Below are positions 32,511 to 45,584 of a stretch of 64,000 bases of DNA, piece after piece. Source of the DNA: Bisporella sp. PMI_857 (lineage: Eukaryota; Ascomycota; Leotiomycetes; Helotiales; Helotiaceae); assembly GCA_021307315.1 (NCBI GenBank), contig JAJSPD010000009.1, forward strand, positions 496,001-560,000, written 5' to 3'. Both the position numbers and the translations under genes were made by a program. Each line of letters begins with the position of its first letter. Position 1 is the stretch's first letter. The notes beneath the pieces are model-generated. The model had not been told where the DNA came from. It was given only the letters and a program-made list of their open reading frames with translations, and did no database searches.

Positions 32511-33308
32511 TGAAGAGCATTGCGAGAAGATGGAAGTCGGGATTGATCGCGGAGTGTCGCCGATGCAGAATCCAGCATTTGGCGCATTAAACTAGCCTGG
32601 TCAGGCGATGCGGGGAAATATGGCCTACTAGTCAGGACTTCCCCGCAACACCTTAGCGACAAGATATCCAGAACGACAGGGTGGGCTGCTGGGGATATCT
32701 AGTGGATCTCAGGAGGAGTCAACCGAAACACAGGTTTAGTCTGCTAAGTATTATATAGTAATTTAATGCGTTTATAAATGCTTAAAATGAAAAGTAAACT
32801 TTAATGACATAATGCTGTTAGCTTAGGCCTTGCAAGTTCCTCGGTACAGTTTTCGAGTGCGATTGAGAAACTAGAAATTCGTGTATGCAAGTATACACAT
32901 TAGTATCATAGATTATAAATGAGCGTTATTTTGTATCTTTTCGATGTCGTTGTCGCAGGGTAATGGAAATATCGCAAATAGAATATTTTGATTCTGTAGA
33001 CTTGCATCAAACATGGAGAAACATCAGATCTGTCGCCAAAAACATTCACCCAAATGAATAGATTCTTGTCTGATCTGCCGGTGACCATCGGTACCTAGGA
33101 AGCAGTTCTGTAGTGATAAATATGCTCTTTTGCAACAGAGAGAGAGTTGTGAATCATCCCGGTTAGACATCACAGTAAGAGCACATCACAACTTTTGAAA
33201 TCCTGCAATGAGAATATTTTATAAAGAGTTAACATCAACGCTCATCTAGGTAGCTCATAAGGCTGGTAATCAAACTGCACCTTAAGACTGGGAACCCATC
33301 GCCACAAC
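32511..33308. other. Intergenic, no gene
   Basis: About 0.8 kb between the regulator start and the 3' end of the coiled-coil gene. CCGC-containing stretches (32550-32650) precede the regulator; the rest is AT-rich. Confidence 0.5.
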
Positions 33309-34462
33309 TTACTTTTGTACTTCTTTACTATAATCAATCCTCATCTCATTGACCGCATCAGTCAAGCCTTTAAGAATCTCTCCGGTTACTTGCTCACGGA
33401 CCCTGCCCTTCTTCGCGACTATATTTACTAATTTTTCTCTGCGTTTCTCCAGCTCTAAGAGCCGATTCAGGTTCTCTCGGCGTTCAGATGTGTAGCCACA
33501 GAGATCCATCAAGATGTCTTGGCCCAGTGTCATTGCCCGATTCTCGAAGTCTAAATAAAGATCAAGTTGTTCTCCTGTTATCTTCCTACATATATCCTCA
33601 TTCTTCATTTCAATAGCTAATATTTCTTCCTCGACGTCTCTTATTCCTCGATAAGCATCCCGTCGAGCATCCGTTATCTTTTGCTGAAGCTTCTTGATCA
33701 ATTCTTGTAGCTCTGTCTCGACGAGGGAGATAACCGCAGCGTTCTCTTCATCCACTAAAAGCATGCAAAATTGCGCCATACCCCTTACCATCATGTGAAT
33801 ATGCTCAACTGTGAATATCTCAGTGGGGTTTCGAGCCCAATTTTGAATAAGGCCCGAGCGGCATGAATATATTTCGAATAATAGGAGCCCAGGTCCATTT
33901 ACTAGATGGAGTGCAGCGGCCGGTGCCATTCGCTGCCTCCATATCAACCTCCAGTAGTTTGGCAAGTCCACTACTCGCGGGGTATTTTCAGATAGATATA
34001 TTGAGAGAGACTTGGGATACAAGTACAGCAAGTTCTTCTTTGACCAGTAAAAGAAAACTGCCCCCATTGTTTCATAGACTTTGAGGATCTCTGACTGTAG
34101 CTCTTTGCTGAAGAAAGCTTGAGTCTTAGATATGATATTATGGTAGGGGCCATGACGGAGGTATTGCCCCGTCCCCGTCTGCATACAGAAGTCTGGGCCT
34201 ACCATGTGTTAGTATCCATGGAGTCCATGGCAATGATATGTTTTACATTGCAATATAACCAGATCTTCGTTCGTTATTACTTCAGGGTGTAAGATGTGAG
34301 GAAGCCTCGGGATTTTTTGCTCGTCTGATACTTCTTCACCATAATTCCCATCTCTATGTTCTTCCCCCACTTCCGAGCCTCTGCTTCTCTTCTTTGATGA
34401 AGCATCAGAGACAGGATGGGCAACTGGCCTGGTACTGGTGTCAAACGTTTTCTTGCTCCGAG
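33309..34462 (-). CDS. Hypothetical coiled-coil protein (5' exon unresolved)
   Basis: Two exons are supported: 34247-34462 and 33309-34198, joined by a 48-base intron. The upstream exon begins at an acceptor with a good CTGAC branch site (34463 and beyond) and enters in phase 1, so at least one more 5' exon exists that I could not fix. A coding-like frame at 34491-34784 (-) may belong to it but does not join in phase at its obvious donor. The visible protein starts with a charged Ser-rich region (SDASSKKRSRGSEVGEE), a folded-looking middle (LPHILHPEVITNEDLVILQ, FFSKELQSEILKVYE) and a long C-terminal coiled coil (LVETELQELIKKLQQKIT to LNRLLELEKRREKLVNIVAK). I do not recognise the family. Confidence 0.6.
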
Positions 34463-36816
34463 CTAGAACACAGAAATAGTCAGGGATATCCTATACCTCA
34501 GCGGTCCTTCTAGCGTTCAAGCCACCGGTGCCTTCTAGGATTGAAGATCGATTGATATAAGTATGGATCACAGAGATTCTGGGAGTTTTGCCGCCAATTA
34601 GCACTTTCGATGTGAAGCCACGAAGCTTGTTTGCGTGCAATTGAAGGAAAATGCGAGAATGCACTTCTTGGGTGAGATATAAGGCGGAGGTAATTTTGAA
34701 ATTACGAAACTTTGGAGTGTGATTGTGGGTATGACGCGCAGCTAACTCCTTGAGAAGGTATTCACTTTGCAGCAACCTCGTCACCGATATGAGCAGTTGT
34801 CATGTCATATTCAGAATCTATAGTAATATAGTGGCCCTAAGACTGTGAAAAACACAGAGTTCGAAATCGTGTCATTAGATCTTTACCGATCGTCTTGCTT
34901 ATATATTAAGGTTATAGCGACTACTAAGAGAGCTTCCATGTTTCATCGGTCAATCCACCCCCGAGAAACCGGTTCATGCAGATCTGTTTTTGGATTGTGT
35001 GGCAGAATATAACACATCCGCCCATGATCTACACAATGAGCCTACATGATCATTTAGAACGATCCAAGAAACTTGGTGCGTCAGGCCAAGATGATTATAC
35101 CTTCCAACTGCGACAACTGGAGGAGCTGTCTCAAATACAGACTGGTTGTCATGGACTTAGTTAATTTGCTCTGCAAAAGTTTTCAAGAACGTGTATTGAC
35201 TTGCGTGACCTCCGACTCCAGTAGCTACCAGACATGGCTTCTCCAGCCTCCAGACTCCAAGAGCCAATATATGTTTAAGATTCGCAGGTTAAGGCTCAAA
35301 TACTTATTTGCCTAGTATCTTCTCCAGCGCCTGGTGTTCTATTCTAGCCGAGTTTATGCTATCCTGCGTGTAATTCGGTCAGGATATATGACTATCTTAA
35401 ATACCATGATTAGCAGTTCCTCGGCGTTCATCTTTTGCCTTATATACAGATTTAAACATACGCCTCTCATCTGAAAAGAGTAACCTCAGCGGATATAGCA
35501 TCCTTGGGCTGAGTTTCATGGGAATCTACCTCTCAAAAGCAACCCCATCAGGCTGAACGAGTGATTATTCCCTTCGGCACGTAATCGTTGGGCTGTTATT
35601 CCAATATTCATGCAACTCGGAACCTACTCACAACATCCACCCTATGGTCAACGAATCATGGGTTGGGCGTTCCGTATAGCACGGTTCCTACAGTTTTGCC
35701 ATTTCGCTTAAAAACAGTTACCTCTTGCGCATTCTCGTTGTCTACATTTTACTCGGTTGATTCCTCGAATAGGGGTCAGGGTCGCTTAACATCTTAGCTG
35801 TTGTCAGGAATTGGCTTACGTAATAGGCCAAGGAACTAGAAATCTCTTACATGTCTCCAACGTAGATACAGATCATACAATACAAGCAACTACAGCCCGT
35901 ATTCTATCGACGTGATACTTATATCAATCTTATATTTCTGACAGCTGTTGATGAAAAGTCAAGTCACATGATTCAACAGACTAGCGCTAGGCTCCTTGGC
36001 ACATCCTTAAACCATGGTTCTCTCTGTTCCACCTGTACGCAAAGATTGACATCAAAATGGTTATCCGAGAGGGTAAATGACTAGACTATCTGCTCCCCAG
36101 AAGCACATACAGAATATCCTTGTCACAACAAAAGATAGAACCCATGGCCTTCTCAGGCAGCAACCTGTGGTACGACTTGGTCTCATGCTATTCTAGATTG
36201 TCGCCTCCCTACTTAATGTCATTTACGCTACCACAAACCATGCTTTCATATTCGCAACAATTCAACCTCACCCACACCCACTCCTACCAAGCGCACACAA
36301 AGAAGGACGCCAATCCACGTGACGCTTGGCATAATAACCCGCCAGGGCATGAGGACCACACTGCAAGGAGCTGCTTCCCTATTCGTCGGCTCGTGTGACC
36401 TTCCTAGAGGATTCGAAATGACAACTGCATCTCCTGATGCTGGGGGTCTCTGTGCTACCATTTCGATATTGCATGAAATGGAACGTTTCTTCCTATCATG
36501 CGGTCCGGTGCCGCCATGTTACTTAGTTCCGCCATCCATAAGACTTTGGCCCTTCTCGGCTTCAGCGCGGCGATGGCAGATCTCGTCGTTCTGGAGCTTG
36601 GGACGCAACTTTGAGTTTAAAGAAGTTCTTGAAAAGAACTTGCGGAGTTTATACGAAGTAGGACTTTGGAACACGTCTCCCCCCAAGTGAGCTAGAGCCT
36701 GTACAAAAGCTGCCAAGCATCTCAGGAACGCAACCACCATTACAACAATTTCACTAGCGCGTACCGCGTCACGCGTTGGGAATTTCTGTTTAAGTAGAGG
36801 TATCTGCTCGAAGAAT
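34463..36816. other. Long intergenic stretch, no supported gene apart from a possible 5' exon
   Basis: About 2.35 kb. Its left end probably holds the missing 5' exon of the coiled-coil gene. A GC-richer patch at 36300-36700 carries overlapping frames on both strands (for example 36319-36690 +) without any recognisable family; it may simply be the GH92 promoter. Confidence 0.45.
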
Positions 36817-39509
36817 ATGGCTATTTTTGCCCATTATCTCGCTATGTGGTTGTATTTCCTGGTGTTATTGTTCACAGCATGCGCTCAGAGTGCAGGATTC
36901 TCACAATATGTCGATATCTTGTAAGTCAATCGACCCGCAGCTAAATTCAAAAAACTCACATGCATCCAACAAAGCACGGGCACAGAGGCTGGTGGCAACA
37001 ATTTCCCAGGTGTTGCGAGGCCCTTTGGGATGGTCAAGCTGGGACCAGACCTCTTGAACTCTGGGACGGATTCATATTCCGGATATCTGCCAAATGGCCA
37101 ATTCTCTGGCTTCAGCATGATGCATGAGCAAGGGACTGGCGGCGCTCCTAAGTATGGAACAGTTGCTCAATTACCATTAGTTGGTGATGTCCCAGGTGTT
37201 CTGGGTGGAGTAACTGTCGGACGAGCCCGCCCAGATCAGGGTTCTGTGGGTTATTACAACGCTCAAACGACTGACAATGTTGTCGTTGAACTTGGCGCTA
37301 CAGCTCATGCGGGGATGTATCAATATACTTTTCCAGCTGGGAGTACGAAGAACAATATCTTGATTGATGTCAGTCACGTTCTGCCTTCGTTTAGAGGCCA
37401 AGGGCTTGGTCAAGGTTACAATGGAGGAACCTTTACGCTCTTTCCAGATGGGCATTATGAAGCTACAGGAACTTACAATAATGGTTGGAACAGGTCACCA
37501 GACTGGAAGATTTACTCATGTATGGAGACTTCTGTGTCATAATGAAAACGCTAATATTCACAGGCGGGTACTTCAATGTTGCTGCGACCACCGCATCTGC
37601 TTTCAAAGGACAGGTTCGTGGTGCTGCCGTGACACAACCTAATGGTGTAGCAAATTCACCAAATGGTAACGAATATGTTGGTGGTTTGTACACCTTTCAA
37701 GCTCAAGCGGTCACATCACGGGTGGGCATCTCATGGATCTCCACCACAAAAGCATGCCAAAATGTCAACGACGAAATCCCATCTAGTACTGCTTTCTCCA
37801 CCGTAGTCCAAAACACCAAAAATACATGGGACTCTCAAGTTCTATCCGGAATCACCACTGCAGCCACAGACACGACCAGCTTAAAACTGCTTTATACATC
37901 TCTCTACTTCATGAATCTGCTTCCGACAAACCAAACGGGCGAGAATCCAGTCTGGCAATCCTCCGAGCCGTATTACTCGGATATCTTCACTCTATGGGAC
38001 ACATTCCGTTGCTCAACCGCTCTGATGCATGTGTTACAACCCGTAGCATACGAGGAGTTCATTCGCTCCATGATCGACGTCTGGCGGCACGACGGCTACC
38101 TACCCGAAGCTCGTTCGTCTAACTACAATGGGCGCGTACAAGGTGGCTCAAATGCAGACAACGTTTTGGCCGATGCATTCGTCAAAGGTGTGCGTGGTAA
38201 AGTAAACTGGGACGATGGCTACGCAGCTATGGTCAAGGATGCTGAGGTCACACCTATCAATGACAGGCCTGACCCCATGGCTCCGGATTCTTCAACCAAA
38301 GAAGGAAGAGGTGCGCTTCCTGACTGGTTGACGTATGGGTTTATCACACCAGCCTACACAAGAGCTGCTTCGCGCGCGGTAGAGTATGCGTACAATGATT
38401 TCTCCCTATATCAAGTCGCCAAAGGTCTCGGTCAGATAGCTGATGCAGCGAAGTATCTTGGACGTGCACGAAACTGGAGGAATCATTGGGATCCAAATCT
38501 TACATCTATCGGATTTAAGGGCTTTATACAGCCGAGAAATGTTGAGGGTTTCCTGAACACCGATCCGTTGAAGGATGCTGGGTACTGGGGTGATGCTTAC
38601 TATCAAGGCAGTTCGTGGGCATATTCGTGGGCTGATATCTTTGATATGCAGAAGGTGGTCGAATGGATGGGTGGTGCGCAAACCTTCCTCGCCCGGTTAG
38701 AGACTATGTTTATTCCTGGTGCAATTCCAGGGAATGCGAATGGCATCATCTTTGACGCTACTAATGAGCCGTAAGTTCCTTCTTTCTAACCTGAAATATT
38801 TCATACTGAAGGAAGCAGAACATTCAACGTCCCATACCTCTTCAATTTCGTGAACCGGCCGGACCGTTCCATCGAGCAAGCCCGTAAGATCGCGAAAACT
38901 CGTTATAAACTAGGCCCCAACGGTCTGCCGGGAAATAGTGATGCGGGCGCAATGCAGACTTGGCTGCTCTGGAACATGATCGGTCTATATCCTGTGACAG
39001 GCCAAACGACATTTCTCATTCACTCTCCTTGGTTCAGTTCCATGACCATAAGTCTTGGTAATAACAAACGTCTGGTCATCACTAGTACAGGAGGCGATGG
39101 AAATGGCGACACAAACTACCACGTTCAAAGCCTAAAAGTCAACGGTGTGGCATGGGACAAAGGCTGGTTGGTATACGACGACATCTTCAAGAACGGAGGT
39201 ACATTAGAATTTGTTCTCGGGCCAGACCCTATCCAATGGGCTACGGGCTCGTTACCACCAAGTCCTGCCACGGAGCCGAAGACGTGCAGCAACAATAACT
39301 GCTTGAGGAATCTTAAAGACGCAAGGTATTCAGCCTCGGCGACGCAGTTCTGTGCGACGTATCTTGCGAAGGTGGTCACGGCTACGAGCGCGATTCCTCC
39401 CTATGTACAGCAATGCGGCAGAAGTCCAACGCAGGTGAGCGCGGCTTGTAGTTGTATCATGACTGTAATCCCGACTTCTATGCCGACACGGAGGCGGCAT
39501 TCTCCTTAG
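36817..39509 (+). CDS. Secreted GH92 alpha-mannosidase
   Basis: Four exons (36817-36920, 36975-37519, 37564-38770, 38819-39509) give 848 residues. A signal peptide (MAIFAHYLAMWLYFLVLLFT) leads into VDIFTGTEAGGNNFPGVARP, the GH92 opening. Further family blocks are SLWDTFR-like FTLWDTFRCSTALMH, GSNADNVLADAFVKG, YAYNDFSLYQVAKGLG, NVEGFLNTDPLKDAGYWG and GLPGNSDAGAMQTWLLWNMI. GH92 enzymes are calcium-dependent exo-alpha-mannosidases, mostly alpha-1,2, acting on N-glycans and mannans. The last ~65 residues form a Cys-rich tail (CSNNNCLRNL ... FCATYL ... QQCGRS ... ACSC) that recurs in other fungal secreted proteins. The first intron restores the start of the domain exactly, which supports the model. 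Secretion suggests trimming of host or environmental glycoproteins. Confidence 0.93.
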
Positions 39510-40080
39510 CTATAACCTGAGAGGAGCCCGGGACGCTTCGTAGATAAGGTTGTAAGTGGGCTTGACCTCGTGATATGTGGAGGCCGTGTATATATTTTTT
39601 CTGATGTGTATATCTTCCAAGCCAAATATTGTCTCTAGATTTCTGATCTTCTTGAGCTTTTGGATTATAGATAGAGTCCATATCCACCATTAGTGATAGC
39701 CAAGGAAATTAGCCCTGCGAGATACGACTCTGCAGTCAGACTTCTAGTCCTTCATGGGTTCTTTTTGTGCATTGATTGGTCGATCCTCAACCACCACCCA
39801 ATAATGATGAATCGTTGCTCCCGCTTACCAAAGCGTTGAATTGTCAATTGAGTAGGGCCCGGGTTTGTCAACCTATGGAGTACTCGCATTTGTGTAATCG
39901 TTGTCATTCGCTGTGGGACGGGCAACGGCGTTTTCCAGCCGCAAATCATGGTTCACCCTGTCATAAATACACAGATTATTATGCCATCTAGTCTTGCGCA
40001 TTGCGAATTCTTGTCTCTAGTTTTTAATATATTTGTTTTTATCAGTATAAGCCTAGACAACTTTATAGGTCGTATTCGCA
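39510..40080. other. Intergenic, no gene
   Basis: About 0.57 kb between the GH92 stop and the GMC oxidoreductase start. No supported feature. Confidence 0.5.
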
Positions 40081-41896
40081 ATGTCCTCGTACGATATCAT
40101 AATCATCGGCGCCGGAATAGGCGGTACGGTTCTTGCTTCTCGTCTCCACGAGAAATCCCCGTCTCTTTCGATTCTTCTTGTAGAAGCAGGCTCGGATGTC
40201 TCCTCTCACCCGCTGGTGCGAAACCCAGCAAATGCTTTCCTCCTTGAAGGGACCGAGCTCGATTGGCAATATAAAACCGTACCGCAGAAACAGCTTGATA
40301 ATCGGGTTTTGGGGGCTGCTGCGGGAAAGGGGTTGGGTGGTGGGAGTGTCATCAACGCTTGTAAGTCTTTTCCCCGTTTTTTTGTTGGGCGCATAATGAG
40401 AATGGGATGGGAGTGGGATGAATGGTCGCTGATGGAAAGAGCAAGGCGGCTGGGTCCGCGGTGCCAAAGCAGATTACGACGCTTGGGGCAGGCTTGTTGG
40501 CGATGAGCAATGGTCATACGATGGGTTCCTCTCCTATTTCAAGAAGATTGAAAATTACCATTCCCGCTCTGATCCCAATGAGCATGGCTATGGCGGCAGG
40601 ATATCCATGTCCCGCGGTGGCTCTTCCTCCAAAACGCCGTTTCCACTACGTGAAGCTTTTAAGCGGGCGTGGGAGGAAATGGGTCTTTCTGAGGTTAACG
40701 ACGGCAATGCTGGGTATCCAATTGGGTTCAGTGAAATGAGCCATAATCGCAAGAATGGGCTGAGACAGTTGGCCAGTGATATGTATCCTCTTGAAGGCGT
40801 GACGGTGCTGTTTGAGACGTTGGTGAGAAGAGTTGCGATTGAGGAGAAGGGAGGGAGGAAAGTCGCTGTTGGCGTGGAACTTGTGAACGGCAGGACAATT
40901 TCGGCCAAGAAGGAGGTCGTTATTGCAGCTGGCGCGTATCGAACTCCGCAGTTACTGATGCTTTCTGGCATTGGGCAGAAGGGCCAACTGGAAACCTACG
41001 GAATTAAGCAAGTCGTTGAGTTGCCTGTTGGGAGGAACTTTCATGATCATTTTGGCCTAGAACTATGGTAGAGTACACCCTATGAGTGGTAATGTCTGTA
41101 GTTAATGGCATTAGGTGGAAGCTTCGTAATATTGAGAAAGGCAACGCAATGGGGCATCCTGCATTCGAAATGCCCGGAGGAGTTCCTCTCGACTGGCTTG
41201 CGACTCAAAGCGTACCCCATGCCGGACTTAAAGTTGCACTCGGGGCAGATGAAGCACCTGTGAACGATGGTCACCCACTTCTCTCCCCAGCTCGGGCTCA
41301 CACAGAAACATATCTGCTCTATGCTGCAGCTCGCGGGGCGGACCCCGTAATTCCATTTGATGGCTCACATATGACTGCAGGTGTGATATCATTCCTTCCA
41401 ACGTCTCGAGGCTCCATCACGCTGGCTTCGACAGATCCGGCCGATTCTCCTATCATTGACGGAAACTTTTTCTCCACAGAAGCAGACCGCTTCGTGCTAC
41501 GAACCGGCCTGAGAACTTTGGCAACCTTGCTTCTAGAAACGGAAGCAGGTAAGGAGGTCATATTAGAGGAGGCTTTGCCATTTGGGTACAACCCAGTGAC
41601 CAAAAATAGCACAGATGCTGAAATTGATGCGAGGATCAGACATGACGGCCAGTAAGACACCAGGCTAATCGTCAATTAAAGGACTTGATCTGACGTGATT
41701 CCTTAGCACATACTATCATCCTGGAGGAACAGCGTCAATGGGAGCAGTGGTCGACGCCAACCTGAACGTTTATGGGGTGGAAAGCCTGCAAATTGTGGAT
41801 GCGAGTGTGATCCCGCTTCCATTAGCAGCCCATTACCAAGCAACTGTGTATGCGCTTGCCGAAAAAGCTGCTGATATAATAGTGCGAAAGTTGTAA
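40081..41896 (+). CDS. GMC-family oxidoreductase, intracellular
   Basis: Four exons (40081-40360, 40446-41067, 41115-41651, 41707-41896) give 542 residues. The N-terminal FAD-binding fold is clear ([18 protein letters not shown]), with [18 protein letters not shown] as the GMC signature 1 and [16 protein letters not shown] as signature 2. The catalytic His lies in [12 protein letters not shown], created across the last intron, and the second His in [19 protein letters not shown]. The family oxidises alcohols such as glucose, choline or aryl alcohols. No signal peptide is present, so it is probably cytosolic or peroxisomal, unlike the secreted aryl-alcohol oxidases. It could supply H2O2 or belong to a metabolic pathway; neighbours do not settle the substrate. 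Confidence 0.9.
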
Positions 41897-42142
41897 GTGT
41901 GTATATTGGCTCAGTCACGCTCTTCCCTAGACAGCATGAAATGCTCATATCGATCTTGGTTTCGAGCGTCAGCGGAGGAAGTGAGAAACAAATAAGGAAA
42001 ATGAGTCTGGATGCAATATAATGGATGCTATCATGAGAACAAACTCATGACAGAGCTAGTTCTATATACAACATGTAGACAAACTTACGTTTTCGAATCA
42101 CATTTGCCAAACCTTCTCATAGATACAACTTCAGTACAAAAC

Positions 42143-44690
42143 TTATTCAATGATTTGTGCTATCCAAGTAGGATTGTTCCTGACACCATCCATCATCCCG
42201 TCGAGGTAACAGCTGCCTACTAGCTGGTAGGACTTTCCAGGCACATCGGTTTTCCCCTCAAAGACTACCTCATTATTCTTCTCTCTCAGAAGGAATGGGA
42301 ATTGAAGACCGTCTATAAAGTAGAACTCATCTGTCTTTTGCGTTCGCACGGGAACAAGAGCTAGACGCCCTTGTTCCGTGATAGCAAAACGATTGCCATG
42401 GCAGCAGTGGCCCATTTGAAACATCACCCGAGAAACAACAGCACCTCTGTCAATAACGTCTGGTACGGAATCCAACCTGTTTGTTTCATTAATGGACTCA
42501 AGAAAATACTCTACATCATCTAGGAGATGTTTGGCCGTGGTGCCCAATCGCGTAGAGAAGTCGAGCACTGTTTTGCCACCTGTAAGTGTACGGAGAAAGA
42601 TTTCATATGGGAATTCGCCAGCCTTCATTTCAGCATCGTAGAGTATTTTGACTAATTCCTTCGCTTCTTGGTACCACGAAAGGTTACCGTGCGGGGTCTC
42701 GTCCAGAACCTCATTTGTATGTGCCCATTGTAAAGCCCCGATGGTGCAGAGCTTATCAATGGCCATCGCGTTCACTTTAAGATGACGCGTGCTAACGATC
42801 TCTGGTCGAAATGGATGCTGTAATGCCCATCCGTAGCTTTGAGGACCCCTCCAGCAAAAGTGTGGAGGAGCACAGAGATCTGGGACCCATGATGGAAGCC
42901 CCGATGTCTTGCGGGAATTTCCTATCCCAGCCGTCTGAATAAAATGCGGCACTCCTCCTTCAGCACCTTCAGTGAATATACATCTCATCGCATCGACATA
43001 CACATCGACAATAGGCTTGCGATAGTCTGGTCGAAGATAATCCGGAATCCCAGATGAAAGGAGCCCGAGCATAGCATATACCTTGTCGTGAGAATTGCTT
43101 GATTTGCAATTCCTACTGAGCCTCAGAGCGTAGTTCATGCTGATCCCTGAAAATTCTTGCGTCTTTCTGCGCACTTGTGAAATAATATTTGCGTTTGAGA
43201 GGGAGTTGACTCTCTGGATAAGCTTCGACAGTCCCATATGAGCCGGTCCCTCTTCCGGTCTCTGCAAGAACTGAACAGGTCCACATATCTGTGGATCGGA
43301 CAAGATTTGAACGCCAGCGGCTAATGTATTCCAATTAAGACAGACATTTCCGTACATTATGTGAACAGTGGCGGCAGCTGATACTTCTTGAATTACCCAG
43401 ACCCGACTAAACCATGGGTGCTATAGGGAGAAGTTAACGTCACTCAACACATTCAGTTGCACAGAGTGCCTCAGCCTAGAAAATACCTACTTCCAGCATC
43501 TCATTGAGTGCGAACCATCCTGGATTTGTAGATGTCATGACGCGTCTATAAAGTTCCTCCGACGTGTAGAGATGTTCCTCACTGACCAGCTGCATCAGTT
43601 GCCCTCTCGCTCCGTCTGCATCTTTAACATCTTGCATTGGTCCTAACCAAACTATCACTCGACTAGCACTTTTATATATGTCCTTCATAAGAGGTATCTG
43701 ATCGCTCTTCTCATCGAGATCTTCTTGATTAATACAGAGCGCATCAATCCAAAAGAATCGTTCGCCAAAAATTGTTTGTCTATATTCAAGGATTTCCCGA
43801 ACAGCAGGCGTGACTTTGAGTGAAGCACCACTAATAGAAGTGCTTATAGACGGTCCTTCATCTCTCCATGTGTAAGATATAGCTTCGAAAGGTGGCGCAT
43901 CATCCAGCTGAACATGTATGAGTTCGCATCTCATTCGTTGGAACGGCTTCCTCCGTAGAAGTCTCAATAAGCGAATCTCTCGTTGCTCACGCAGAGGCCT
44001 ATATATGAACGGAGCTGGAGTACCATGATGGCGCTTATCTATAACTTTGACTTCCCAGCGATTGAGGCTACTGCTTGTGTATTTGTAAACAGCGGATACC
44101 ATGTCAAAAGTCCATACTATTGCGCGAATGCCATTGAAATAGGACCTCCCTGTTACATAGTTCAAGCTCATCACAAGAGCATTTCTAAATTCTGCTTTGT
44201 ACTGAGAACTTAGAGTCTTGCGCAGAATATGAACTATACTAAGACATACAAGAAGCGCGGACACGCCTATCGGACTCCCTATAATGCCTGCTACAAGTCT
44301 GTAAAGATAGGGAGCAATCCAAAAGAAGACAATAGTGGATACATATACTGATAAAATGGCTACACCTTTCACAAAGTCGCCAAGGTTTTCGTCGTCCGTC
44401 GCCTTGCAATTCATGTATCGATAGAGTGGCCGTAAGAAATGACAAGTTATAAGTAAAGCTATATGAAAATACATAATAGCATCTACTCGTAAGCTGTGTC
44501 TAGTGCAGAATATTAAACCGTCAAGTATCCTATGAAATCGTGGCCGTGTAGCCAAGATGCCACTGTAAGCCAAAATTGTGGTGGAGATGCACGCCTTGAG
44601 AAAAGAAGAGTTGGGGAAAAGAGCAAGTAACGCATAACAAGCAGCATCGCCAGTGCCGTTGATAAACATTTCTACTACTGAAGCCGCCAT
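42143..44690 (-). CDS. Membrane-anchored HET-domain protein
   Basis: Two exons (43491-44690, 42143-43420; 71-base intron) give 825 residues. The first ~200 residues contain several hydrophobic helices (about 16-48, 72-88, 107-157), so the protein should be membrane-bound. The HET domain begins near 268 with FEAISYTWRDEG, continues with FFWIDALCINQEDLDEKSDQ and YKSASRVIVWLG, and its third block HPWFSRVWVIQEVSAAAT is restored across the intron. The C-terminal half has the usual HET-protein features (DKVYAMLGLL, DYRKPIVDVYVDAMR, LPSWVPDL). HET domains trigger regulated cell death in vegetative incompatibility; membrane-tethered forms are known only by sequence. A role in self/non-self recognition is inference. 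Confidence 0.88.
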
Positions 44691-45068
44691 AAGGAGCTCT
44701 CTAAGGAGAAAACAAACAACAACGCCTTCAAAGGATGCGGTGAAGCCAAGTGTATTTTATGTAGTTTGGAAAGCCTATATGCAGCCCATCGGGGCTGAAG
44801 GGCCAAGGCAGAGAAATGGTTAATACGAAGTCTTCAACCTGTCCCCTTTGCACTCACAGAGGGGTCATTCAGGGAAACAACAGGTCATTAATTTAGAAAT
44901 TTTGGGATCTGAATCAAAGCGTAGAGACAAACTAAGAGAAGTTGTTAGGTAAGGCTTGTGCCAAGGCGCTACTGCAGCAACTAGAGCCACCTGCAACTTG
45001 GGAAAACTTTCTTCAACAATATCATATTGTGCAGCTATTATACAACACCACCACCGAGTTTCGTCTGG
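44691..45068. other. Short intergenic, no gene
   Basis: About 0.38 kb between the HET gene start and the 3' end of the YbjQ gene. No supported feature. Confidence 0.5.
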
Positions 45069-45584
45069 CTAGATTGCACCGTGGCTCACTATGTCAGAAC
45101 GTTCGTCTATCTTCTCCACTATCACAGCTGTTCCGTATGCACATACTTGCGAGAAAGCTTGGATCTGCGTATCTAAAGGTCAGCGTAAAGCTTCAAAGCC
45201 TAGCAATTACCCACGATGACTCACCTCTCCTTGATCGAACCTCAATGCTATAATGGCATTTCCTCCTCTTTGCATACATTCTCCGACAAGTCTCTCCAGC
45301 GCCTCGCTTCGAGAAGTATACATCAGATTTGTCACCATAGAAACTTCGCCTCCAATTGAAGATTTCAACCACGCTCCGATATCAGCACCCCAATTTCTCG
45401 TCCGCACCGTGATGCCAAAAATTGCGCCGAGTACTTTTACAATGCGGTAGCCTGGCAGGTCGTTCATAGTGGATGTTATGACACCATGTGTTTCAACAAA
45501 ACAGCTTGGAACACCATGATCATTGATAGGGAGTCTGGCCAATTTTGCTGCCTTTGTAGCTTCTTTTTGGTTAGACGCAGCCAT
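45069..45584 (-). CDS. YbjQ / UPF0145 family protein
   Basis: Two exons (45225-45584 and 45069-45164; intron of 60 bases with GTGAGT donor and GCAG acceptor) give 151 residues. The core reads STMNDLPGYRIVKVLGAIFG, ITVRTRNWGADIGAWLKSSI, SRSEALERLVGECMQ, GNAIIALRFDQGE and, from the second exon, VCAYGTAVIVEKI, which follows the YbjQ_1 (DUF74, heavy-metal-binding-like) pattern. Using the acceptor at 45165 restores the final CAYGTAVIVE strand, which the unspliced frame lacks. The family is best known from bacteria and forms ring oligomers in crystal structures; its function is unknown. A 30-residue extension precedes the domain. Confidence 0.8.

Noticed and set aside
34491..34784. 97-codon minus-strand frame upstream of the coiled-coil gene
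   Set aside because: It may contain its 5' exon, but its obvious donor does not match the phase of the next exon, so I did not join them.
36319..36690. 123-codon frame in a GC-richer patch before the GH92 gene
   Set aside because: No recognisable motif, and the opposite strand is equally open; treated as promoter region.
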